Assembly: GCA_027069035.1 (NCBI GenBank)
Contig: JALXFI010000343.1
Coordinates: forward strand, 1 to 12,487
DNA from: a bacterium
GTDB taxonomy: Bacteria; Desulfobacterota; GWC2-55-46; S146-80; JALXFI01
Direction of reading: 5' to 3'
Length of the DNA stretch: 12,487 nt
The stretch's first letter is position 1. The number at the start of each line of letters is the position of its first letter. The position numbers were made by a program, and so were the translations under genes. Under the pieces are notes generated by a model. That model had not been told where the DNA came from. It worked only from the letters and a program-made list of their open reading frames with translations, and did no database searches. Below are positions 6,361 through 12,487 of this stretch, in pieces.

Positions 6361-7386
6361 ATGACCGGAACAAGGGTTGAGAAAATAAACCTTATTGAGC
6401 ACCTTTCAAACTTTAAAAACTATCGGGAACGTTTTTGTGCCTATAGGAATCTTTGGGAGATGGCGGCTAATGCCAAAGTGCTTCCTGACTTTCCTTTGCA
6501 CCTTGATATCGAGCTTTCCGGAGTCTGTAACCTTAAATGCCCAAATTGTTTTCAGAACTACATTGATAGACCTCTGGGATTAATTGATACGCATCTTTTC
6601 AGAAAAATAATAGATGAAGGTGTCTCATGCGGGTTGTGTTCCGTCAAATTCCAGGTTAGAGGCGAGTCCTTTATTCATCCTGATCTCTTCAGATACATAA
6701 GGTATGCAAAAGATGCCGGTGTGATGGATACACAGGTTACAACAAACGGGACATTTATGAATGACGATAGTTTTGATCAAATATTTGAAAGCGGTCTGGA
6801 CGGACTGATTTTTTCTTTTGACGCCCATCATGCTGAAGGTGCGGGAGGCTCCGAGAAAAATAATATTAACAAAGGCGTGCAGGATAATATTCAAAAGCTT
6901 CTCACAATAAAGAGAAGTCAAGCATTGAGAAAACCATGGGTTAGGATTCAGGCGTCCCTTCCTGATTTTGATGAGTTTACATACGTTTCTACAAGAAGGA
7001 TAATTGAAGATATCTTCCCTGATGCCGATGCCATTCTTGTTAAGCCACTCCATAACTTTTGCGATGAAGAAGACTCATATCCAGATCTTCAAGATAATTA
7101 TACTTTTCTACCTTGCAGTCACCTGTTTCAGCGTCTCGCTGTCTTCTGGAATGGTGAGGTTACTGTCTGCTGTGCGGATTACAACAACAGATTTAACCTT
7201 GGTAAGGCAAACAGTTTACCGATCAGAGATATCTGGCTTGGAGGTAAGATTGAGTCTTTGAGGGATATGCACTTGAATGGCAGGAGAAAAGATGTCCCTG
7301 TTTGCAGTCATTGTCACATGAGTACAAAGACCGTCAAATTTCAGGCCAGACAGCAGATACACCCATTTTCAAATACGTCTTTTTAA
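6361..7386 (+). CDS. Radical SAM protein with twitch/SPASM-like C-terminal domain (copy 3)
   Basis: A 341-residue radical SAM enzyme. The cluster motif is at Cys56, Cys60 and Cys63 (S-G-V-C-N-L-K-C-P-N-C-F) and the GE dyad in Q-V-R-G-E-S-F-I-H-P (98-107). Twitch ligands are Cys252-x12-Gly265-x4-Cys270 and Cys315-x2-Cys318. The segment D-F-P-L-H-L-D-I-E-L-S before the first Cys closely matches copy 1, and the stretch Y-R-x-x-R-x-L-W-x-x-A resembles the equivalent region of copy 4, so the three are likely paralogues. The 45 bp upstream spacer (6316-6360) is AT-rich and ends in a T-run directly before the ATG, with no Shine-Dalgarno sequence; initiation may be weak or leaderless-like, or depend on another signal. 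Function is unknown beyond probable radical chemistry on a glycan precursor; BtrN-like two-electron oxidation is one precedent. Confidence 0.87.
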   Translation: MTGTRVEKINLIEHLSNFKNYRERFCAYRNLWEMAANAKVLPDFPLHLDIELSGVCNLKCPNCFQNYIDRPLGLIDTHLFRKIIDEGVSCGLCSVKFQVRGESFIHPDLFRYIRYAKDAGVMDTQVTTNGTFMNDDSFDQIFESGLDGLIFSFDAHHAEGAGGSEKNNINKGVQDNIQKLLTIKRSQALRKPWVRIQASLPDFDEFTYVSTRRIIEDIFPDADAILVKPLHNFCDEEDSYPDLQDNYTFLPCSHLFQRLAVFWNGEVTVCCADYNNRFNLGKANSLPIRDIWLGGKIESLRDMHLNGRRKDVPVCSHCHMSTKTVKFQARQQIHPFSNTSF

Positions 7387-7392
7387 GTATCA

Positions 7393-8727
7393 ATGAAGGT
7401 TTACCTTGTTAATATTTCTCATGAGACACGGTTGATATCATTTCCTATCGGATTGGGTTATATTGCTAAGGCGCTCAGCAAAAACGGCATGGATTTTGAG
7501 ATAGTAGACCTCACACCTGTCGAACCAGAGTTCAGAGAAACTGTACTCATTGAAAGGATTAAGGATATAAAAGGGGCAGTTTTTGGCTTTGGTTTAAGGA
7601 TTGGCAACAGATGCATGGAACTCAATATTAAATATGCAGAGATTGTTAAAGAGATTTCAGAAGATAATATTGTTGTTTTTGGCGGGCCGCTTACTACGGC
7701 CATACCTGATATGCTGCTTGAGAGAACACCCTGTGACTTTGCGGTCATGGGAGAGGGAGAAGAGCGATTTCCACGGCTGGTGAATAATATCAAAAATGGT
7801 GAGATGACTCCTGAGATTAATGGTGTCATTTTTCAGAATAATGTCGACAAAGTCAAAACTAATTGTAGTATTGAAAAGGTAAAAGATCTTGACAATTTTT
7901 CACCTCCTTTCTACGAGTGTTTTGATATGGATTTCTATACCAATTTTTATAAAGAAAACAATCTTTGTTTTGAAATGATGTCATCCCGGGGATGCAGAGG
8001 GAACTGTTCTTTCTGCTTCAAGTTTGTAGGAAAAGGGTTCCATTCTCGCTCTGCTCTTTCCATTGCAGAAGAGATTGAATATTTGAATAAAAGGTGGGGG
8101 ATCAGGGACTTTATCTTTCGGGAAGAAAACTCTTTGCAAAACAGGGAACTTTTTATCGAATTTCTAAAGTCAGTAAGCCGAAGACATCCCGATTTCAGGT
8201 TTAAAGTGCCAACTCGGGTCGATGATCTTGATGAAGAAATTGTAGAGGTGCTTGCTGAATCTAATGTGACTAATGTTGGATTTGGAATCGAGTCTGTCAA
8301 TCAGAAGACGATTGACAGAATAGGCAAGGGCTTAAATATTTATGATCTGGAAGAAAAGATTGCCCTGCTTCACAGAAAAGGAATAACAGGCAGGGCTTCA
8401 TTCATCATCGGCTTTCCTGAAGATACCGAGGAAGACTTTGAGGATATCTATGACTTTCTTGAAAGAAATGGGATAAAGGGAACGATAAACTATCTGACCC
8501 CACTTCCCGGAACGCGTCTTTTCAGGGAATACAAAAACCGAATCAATATTGAGGAATGGGAGTATTTTAAACTTGTTGACAGGGCGTGTCTCTATCAGGA
8601 TATGGTGCTAAATCTGACTTCCTTGCCCGATGATGTGCTTGCACACCACAAAAAACGTCTTTCAGAATTTGCATGCAATGATTTCAATCTGAAAGAAAAA
8701 TACAGAAATTTTGTAAGGTGGGACTGA
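7393..8727 (+). CDS. B12-binding-type radical SAM protein (copy 1)
   Basis: A 444-residue protein with the two-domain layout of the B12-binding/radical SAM family. An N-terminal Rossmann-like domain runs from M-K-V-Y-L-V-N through F-P-I-G-L-G-Y-I-A-K-A-L (17-28), V-V-F-G-G-P (94-99) and V-M-G-E-G-E-E (118-124). Then comes the radical SAM core with S-S-R-G-C-R-G-N-C-S-F-C (Cys201, Cys205, Cys208) and a G-F-P-E-D-T-E-E-D-F segment typical of the Elp3/MiaB-like core. The classical D-x-H-x-x-G cobalamin ligand is absent, as in many family members, so cobalamin may bind without a His ligand or not at all. Relatives carry out methylations, cyclisations or ring contractions. Only 6 bp separate it from the previous gene and I see no Shine-Dalgarno site, so it is probably translated by coupling. 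The substrate is unknown; a C-methylation or carbon-skeleton step on the glycan unit is one possibility. Confidence 0.86.
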   Translation: MKVYLVNISHETRLISFPIGLGYIAKALSKNGMDFEIVDLTPVEPEFRETVLIERIKDIKGAVFGFGLRIGNRCMELNIKYAEIVKEISEDNIVVFGGPLTTAIPDMLLERTPCDFAVMGEGEERFPRLVNNIKNGEMTPEINGVIFQNNVDKVKTNCSIEKVKDLDNFSPPFYECFDMDFYTNFYKENNLCFEMMSSRGCRGNCSFCFKFVGKGFHSRSALSIAEEIEYLNKRWGIRDFIFREENSLQNRELFIEFLKSVSRRHPDFRFKVPTRVDDLDEEIVEVLAESNVTNVGFGIESVNQKTIDRIGKGLNIYDLEEKIALLHRKGITGRASFIIGFPEDTEEDFEDIYDFLERNGIKGTINYLTPLPGTRLFREYKNRINIEEWEYFKLVDRACLYQDMVLNLTSLPDDVLAHHKKRLSEFACNDFNLKEKYRNFVRWD

Positions 8728-8751
8728 CTGACACCTAAGGACGATACCGAT

Positions 8752-9720
8752 ATGGAGTCATTAATAATAAACGATCCTTACGGTATAGGGGTAAAGCATA
8801 AAGGAGATGCTTACAGGAGGTACCGGGAACTGTGGAGTCTTGCGGGAAAAGGACAGTGTCTTGGCGATGTGCCGATCCATATAACCCTGGATACAATAGA
8901 TGCGTGCAATTACGATTGTGTCATATGTCATGACAAAGGGAGGGAAAAAAGCGGAATGAGAATGAATCTTCCGGCTGTGAAAGAGATAATTGACCAGGGG
9001 GCAGGCAATGGTCTTTATTCAATCAATATTGGTGGGGTGGGTGAGCCGTATATGGCCAGTGATGTTTTACTTGAAACTGTTTCTTATGCGCGTAAGGCAG
9101 AGCTAATGGATATATTTATCCATACGAATCTTTCTCTTGCTGACATCGGTGATTTGAAAGAAAATATTGATGCAGGGGTCACCTGTTTTTGCATATCCAT
9201 AGATGCTGTTACTCAGAGAACATATAAAGCTATAAGGGGTGGAGACTTCAAAGCGGTGTTTGAAAAGATTAAATTTCTTTCGTCATATAAAAAAGAAAAC
9301 CATCTCGATTATCCTGTGATCCGTATCTCCGCAGTCCCCTGTCATGAAAACAGTGGAGAACTTGAAGAATTCTTTTCTTTTTGGTCAGAGTATGCCGATG
9401 TAGTTGAGATTCAGGATTACAGGCATGAGAGAGAAAAAGCACTGAAACCATGTTTTGCTGGTGTTTTGAAAACGTATTGTTCAGCTCCATGGAGGCAGCT
9501 TGTTATCTGGCCTCATGGAGATGTTACTGTGTGTTGTTTTAAAATGGGGTTGAAAGATGAACTGTGCCTTGGAAATATTTTCAAGGGGAATTGGGCGCTC
9601 ACGGACTTCTGGAATGGTGAAAAGATAAATAGAATCCGAGATGCGCTAAGTGAAGAAAAATGGTCGATAATTCCGCCTTGCAGGTTATGTATGAGCCGCC
9701 ATTTTCTCTATAAACGGTAG
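8752..9720 (+). CDS. Radical SAM protein with twitch/SPASM-like C-terminal domain (copy 4)
   Basis: A 322-residue radical SAM enzyme. The motif C-N-Y-D-C-V-I-C gives Cys52, Cys56 and Cys59, and the GE dyad is in G-G-V-G-E-P-Y-M (94-101). Twitch ligands are Cys243-x12-Gly256-x4-Cys261 and Cys310-x2-Cys313. A Y-R-R-Y-R-E-L-W-S-L-A helix and D-V-P-I-H-I-T before the core relate it to copies 1 and 3. The conserved C-terminal order is W-P-H-G-D-V-T-V-C-C, L-G-N-I-F, then an aromatic-rich D-F-W-N-G helix. An AAGGA at 8737-8741 lies 10 bp before the ATG. The stop is followed at once by the AGGAGG that serves the methyltransferase gene. Substrate unknown. Immediate pairing with a methyltransferase could mean the two act on the same intermediate, but the sequence alone does not show this. 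Confidence 0.87.
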   Translation: MESLIINDPYGIGVKHKGDAYRRYRELWSLAGKGQCLGDVPIHITLDTIDACNYDCVICHDKGREKSGMRMNLPAVKEIIDQGAGNGLYSINIGGVGEPYMASDVLLETVSYARKAELMDIFIHTNLSLADIGDLKENIDAGVTCFCISIDAVTQRTYKAIRGGDFKAVFEKIKFLSSYKKENHLDYPVIRISAVPCHENSGELEEFFSFWSEYADVVEIQDYRHEREKALKPCFAGVLKTYCSAPWRQLVIWPHGDVTVCCFKMGLKDELCLGNIFKGNWALTDFWNGEKINRIRDALSEEKWSIIPPCRLCMSRHFLYKR

Positions 9721-9726
9721 AGGAGG
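9721..9726 (+). promoter_or_regulatory. Consensus AGGAGG ribosome binding site for the methyltransferase gene
   Basis: AGGAGG begins at the base after the previous stop codon and ends 11 bp before the TTG at 9738. It is the strongest Shine-Dalgarno sequence in the window. It supports the TTG start, since no ATG, GTG or TTG in that frame lies nearer. Confidence 0.65.
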
Positions 9727-9737
9727 ATATATTTGTT

Positions 9738-10607
9738 TTGTGTAGCTCTTGCTGGGAGAGCGGAAATAAGATTGAGAGTCTGGAAAACAGGTATGCAGGG
9801 GATGCTTACACGCCGGAGCAGCGCAGGATAGAACTGGCAATAAAGTATATCATGAAGAAACAGCGAAGGACGGATATTGTCTTTGATTGTGGTTGCGGAA
9901 CCGGAGCAGCACTGAAAAGATTGAATGACGCTCTGAAACCTGAAAATATATACGCTTCTGACTTTTCTGATGAGATGCTCGAGGCAGCGAGTAAGAAGAT
10001 TAAACAATATAATATCAAAAATGCCAAGATCATTAAATGGGATATCACACGGCCCATTGAACACGCAGGCATGGAGTGTGCAGATTGTATTACGCTTTTC
10101 AGTGTATTGCCTTATGTGGAAGAAGAGGAAAAGTTTTTCAGGCAACTTCCTCGATTATTAAAAAAAGACGGTATATTAATAGCTACTTATCCCAATAAGC
10201 TTTTTGATCTTTTTTCTCTAAACTCTTTTACGAAGATATTTATCCTTGAGGAAATAGTAGCACCGTTTGTATCAAGTGATCTGCTTGAAGAGTTGTATAA
10301 GAAAATGGAAGGGATACTTGACAACGAACCGTCCTTCCCGGAGGGGAGTGCTTATATGAGAAACACTTTTTTCAGACGAGAGAATCCACTTGAAATATCT
10401 CAAAAACTGAATAGATTTGGAATTGAAGTTGATGAGATAAAATTTATGCACTATCACAGCGTTCCACCGGTAATTGAGAGAATCTTTGATCGTAAAAAGG
10501 TGGAATCCGTAAACCGGATGATTGAAAGGGATCTTGATTTTACTCACTGGACTCAGTATTTTACAAACAGTACATTTATGGTCTGCGGGAAATATACAGG
10601 GATTTAG
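9738..10607 (+). CDS. Class I SAM-dependent methyltransferase
   Basis: A 289-residue Rossmann-fold methyltransferase. Motif I is V-F-D-C-G-C-G-T-G (48-56), the acidic residue ending strand 2 is Asp75 in I-Y-A-S-D-F-S-D-E-M-L, a strand-3 Asp lies in I-K-W-D-I-T, and the strand-4 region is C-I-T-L-F-S-V-L-P-Y-V. The following L-L-K-K-D-G-I-L-I-A-T-Y-P is the usual strand-5 block. The C-terminal 120 residues, rich in aromatic and charged residues, would form the substrate cap. It likely methylates a small molecule such as a sugar hydroxyl, amine or carboxylate (O- or N-methylation). The start is a TTG backed by a perfect AGGAGG; it yields an N-terminus M-C-S-S-C-W, a short C-x2-C that is unusual for this family. 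If the true start were downstream, the CxxC would not be translated. Two radical SAM genes flank it. Confidence 0.85.
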   Translation: MCSSCWESGNKIESLENRYAGDAYTPEQRRIELAIKYIMKKQRRTDIVFDCGCGTGAALKRLNDALKPENIYASDFSDEMLEAASKKIKQYNIKNAKIIKWDITRPIEHAGMECADCITLFSVLPYVEEEEKFFRQLPRLLKKDGILIATYPNKLFDLFSLNSFTKIFILEEIVAPFVSSDLLEELYKKMEGILDNEPSFPEGSAYMRNTFFRRENPLEISQKLNRFGIEVDEIKFMHYHSVPPVIERIFDRKKVESVNRMIERDLDFTHWTQYFTNSTFMVCGKYTGI

Positions 10608-10622
10608 AAGGATAGTTTTTTT

Positions 10623-12146
10623 ATGTTGATACAAGTTTTATTTGTCCAGAAAAAGAACATATTTAATTTTGAAACGGCGATACTGCTCTCTGTTCTGAGA
10701 GCTCATGGTATCTCAGCAGCGATCCTTTTTGAGGAACAAGAAGGGGACGAACTCATTGATAAGGTCAAGGGTATAAAACCCATCATGGTAGGTTTCTGCA
10801 CGGAGCTGGCCTATATACTTGATGTTCTTGAGGGGGAGATGCATGACAACCTCCGGATTCTAAAGGCCGTCAAAGAGAGTATTCCACAGGTCAAAACATT
10901 TGTTGGTGGTATTTTCCCTGCAATTATTCCTGAAATTATTGAGAACTACAATTATATCGATCTCCTTTTCTATGGCGACATGGAGAACTCTCTTCCTGAA
11001 GTCGCTGTCTCACTAAAACAAGGTGATAATTATAGGTCGGTAAATGGTATTATCTTCAGAAATAATGGGAAGGCGGTTAGAAACAGGCCTGTCCGTAATA
11101 CTTTTTTTGATCGTTTGCCAATGCCTGATATCGATGCCTTTCTCAACTATCCTGGAACATTCAGAAAAGGTTACAGGCTTCCTTTTGCAAGAGGATGCCC
11201 TAATAACTGCTCGTTTTGCTACCAGCATAATTATAAAAAAACCTCGGATATTAATGACAGTAGTTGTCCCCGTTATTATCCTGTTTCATATCTTATAGAA
11301 TCGTTGATGCATATAAAGTCGGTTGAGGGTAGAAAGTTTCAGACTCTCTATCTTGTTTACGGGACATTTACCCATTCAAAGAAGTTTGTCAGAGAATTCT
11401 GCATGGAATACCGGAAGAAGATAAATGTCCCATATGTTATAGCAACAAGACTGGATGCAATTGATGATGAAACAGCCGGATTATTAAAGGAAACCGGTTG
11501 TTCAAAGGTTTCCATATCGATAGAGTCGGGGGTTGAACGGCTGAGAAACGATGTTCTTAAGAAGAATCTTTCCGACAGTGAAATATTCAGAGGGATGGAG
11601 ATATTGAAAAAACACGGTCTCAGGGTCGGATGCAGCCTCATCTTTGGTTTTCCGGATGAGACAATAGATGATGCCTTTGCAACTCTTGATATGGCGAGAA
11701 AAATCGGGGCGGATTTTATCGGTCCAAGTATTTTTGTGCCAATTCCGAATCTTCAACTTACAAATTATGCAATAGAGAGAGGTTATCTGCCTGCGGGATA
11801 CGGGATTGATTCATTTAGAACGACAATCCTTATGGACCATGAATACCGTCAGTACAAAAATATATTCTGTTTTGCCGCACTCTATCAGATTATACCTTTC
11901 AAACGGTTATTCAAGCTTCTCATCAAGATTCCCAATAACCGTTTCTATAGCTGGATATTTCATCTTCAGAGGATAAGAGGGGTTATGAAGTATGATCTTG
12001 CCGAAAACCCTCTCGTGGACAAACTTAAATACCTCTTCCATGCACATTACATGATCTTTTTCAAAAACAGGAGACCGGACCTTGTTCCCTGTGGCCGGAA
12101 GTTGATTTATCGGTCGGATAAGCGGCTTAATAGGGGAACTCTTTAA
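10623..12146 (+). CDS. B12-binding-type radical SAM protein (copy 2)
   Basis: A 507-residue protein of the B12-binding/radical SAM type. The N-terminal domain has the expected order: V-L-F-V-Q-K, a helix L-L-S-V-L-R-A-H-G-I-S, V-G-F-C-T-E, then T-F-V-G-G-I-F-P (92-99). The usual G-E-G-E is replaced by Y-G-D-M-E-N (117-122), and no D-x-H-x-x-G cobalamin site is seen. The radical SAM core has A-R-G-C-P-N-N-C-S-F-C-Y (Cys192, Cys196, Cys199), followed by V-S-I-S-I-E-S-G-V-E and I-F-G-F-P-D-E-T. The C-terminal extension of roughly 130 residues is basic and aromatic and has no cluster-binding Cys pattern. AAGGA at 10608-10612 sits 10 bp before the ATG. It is clearly divergent from the other B12-type protein here. 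Reaction unknown; methyl transfer or rearrangement of a glycan precursor is possible by family precedent. Confidence 0.86.
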   Translation: MLIQVLFVQKKNIFNFETAILLSVLRAHGISAAILFEEQEGDELIDKVKGIKPIMVGFCTELAYILDVLEGEMHDNLRILKAVKESIPQVKTFVGGIFPAIIPEIIENYNYIDLLFYGDMENSLPEVAVSLKQGDNYRSVNGIIFRNNGKAVRNRPVRNTFFDRLPMPDIDAFLNYPGTFRKGYRLPFARGCPNNCSFCYQHNYKKTSDINDSSCPRYYPVSYLIESLMHIKSVEGRKFQTLYLVYGTFTHSKKFVREFCMEYRKKINVPYVIATRLDAIDDETAGLLKETGCSKVSISIESGVERLRNDVLKKNLSDSEIFRGMEILKKHGLRVGCSLIFGFPDETIDDAFATLDMARKIGADFIGPSIFVPIPNLQLTNYAIERGYLPAGYGIDSFRTTILMDHEYRQYKNIFCFAALYQIIPFKRLFKLLIKIPNNRFYSWIFHLQRIRGVMKYDLAENPLVDKLKYLFHAHYMIFFKNRRPDLVPCGRKLIYRSDKRLNRGTL

Positions 12147-12157
12147 GTGTTGGGGTT

Positions 12158-12487
12158 ATGAAGAGACTCAATGTCGGTTTGATACCCAATTCGGATTCCC
12201 AGTTGTTTTCTGGTATCCCAATCATAAGAGAGTTCAGGAAAAGAGGGCATAATGCCTGTATATCCTTGTCGCCTGCTCTAAAGACATACAAATGGTTAAA
12301 AAGGGTACTTGAATTGGAAGGAGAGGACTGCATCCCGCTGAAAGAGATGAAAAGCATCCAATTTGATATTCATCTCTTCAACTCTTCGGGATACAGTTGC
12401 CTTCCACACAGGGACGTCTTTACCTTTGATGTTGTGTCAGGTGTTCCGGTGCATGAATTGATAAAACTCAAATGTGTGACTATATAC
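12158..12487 (+). CDS. Unidentified protein, N-terminal 110 residues (3' end outside window)
   Basis: The frame is open from the ATG at 12158 to the window edge, 11 bp after the upstream stop, on the same strand as the rest of the array. It begins M-K-R-L-N-V-G-L-I-P-N-S and continues with a helix G-I-P-I-I-R-E-F-R-K-R-G-H-N-A-C-I-S-L. This alternation of strand, helix and R-G-H followed by a second strand is the usual opening of a GT-B-fold glycosyltransferase or UDP-GlcNAc 2-epimerase-like protein. F-D-I-H-L-F-N-S-S-G-Y (about 69-79) fits a fourth strand. No catalytic or nucleotide-binding motif is inside the visible part, so the family is a guess supported by the glycan context. A weak G-rich TTGGGG lies just upstream of the ATG; no better start is seen. 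Confidence 0.6.
   Translation, partial: MKRLNVGLIPNSDSQLFSGIPIIREFRKRGHNACISLSPALKTYKWLKRVLELEGEDCIPLKEMKSIQFDIHLFNSSGYSCLPHRDVFTFDVVSGVPVHELIKLKCVTIY

Noticed and set aside
5914..6402. Minus-strand open frame of 162 codons
   Set aside because: It lies across a well-supported radical SAM gene and the start of the next on the opposite strand, has no recognisable motif, and its codon pattern is the mirror of the plus-strand gene.
1505..9720. Twitch/SPASM enzymes as peptide (RiPP) maturases
   Set aside because: No short precursor-peptide frame with a convincing ribosome binding site and core motif was found nearby, and all recognisable neighbours are sugar enzymes. Not excluded for genes outside the window.
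9700..9760. Frameshift joining the fourth twitch enzyme to the methyltransferase
   Set aside because: The twitch protein ends normally after its C-x2-C, and a perfect ribosome binding site separates the two frames; they are independent genes.
9708..10145. Minus-strand open frame of 145 codons opposite the methyltransferase gene
   Set aside because: The methyltransferase motifs on the plus strand are unambiguous, and the opposite frame shows no family motif or ribosome binding site.

Overview
This 12.5 kb window is one tightly packed, all plus-strand gene array with no intergenic gap above about 45 bp. It contains 13 genes, the first and last of which are cut by the window edges. It reads as the middle of a surface-glycan (O-antigen, capsule or flagellar glycan) biosynthesis locus of an anaerobic or microaerophilic bacterium. 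The anaerobe inference rests on six radical SAM (oxygen-sensitive iron-sulfur) enzymes. The base composition is moderately AT-rich, and several genes start at TTG or lack a clear ribosome binding site. No ribosomal or other taxonomic marker is present, so I do not name a phylum.

Layout. Positions 1-1511: an SpsF-type cytidylyltransferase (C-terminal part only) overlaps a PseG/SpsG-type nucleotide-sugar hydrolase, a pairing typical of nonulosonic-acid (sialic, legionaminic or pseudaminic-like) pathways. Positions 1505-5362: a radical SAM/twitch enzyme, a 109-residue orphan protein, a beta-keto acid cleavage enzyme (BKACE, DUF849), a NeuD/PglD-type acyltransferase and an aldo/keto reductase-fold protein whose catalytic tetrad looks degraded. 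Positions 5335-9720: three more radical SAM/twitch enzymes and a B12-binding-type radical SAM protein. Positions 9738-12487: a class I SAM methyltransferase, a second B12-binding-type radical SAM protein and the start of an unidentified protein that may be a glycosyltransferase.

The genes plausibly cooperate as follows (inference). The hydrolase and cytidylyltransferase belong to synthesis and activation of an unusual acidic or amino sugar. The BKACE could make a specific acyl-CoA that the acyltransferase places on an amino or hydroxyl group. The radical SAM enzymes, the reductase-fold protein and the methyltransferase could oxidise, epimerise, deoxygenate or methylate the sugar or its substituent. 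No NeuB-type synthase, PseB/PseC-type enzyme, flippase or polymerase lies in the window, so the pathway must extend outside it.

The most notable feature is the density of radical SAM genes: four twitch-type enzymes with an identical C-x12-G-x4-C spacing and two B12-binding-type enzymes, set around a BKACE and acyltransferase pair. I know of no described glycan pathway with this combination. No transposon, CRISPR array, RNA gene, convincing promoter or terminator was seen.
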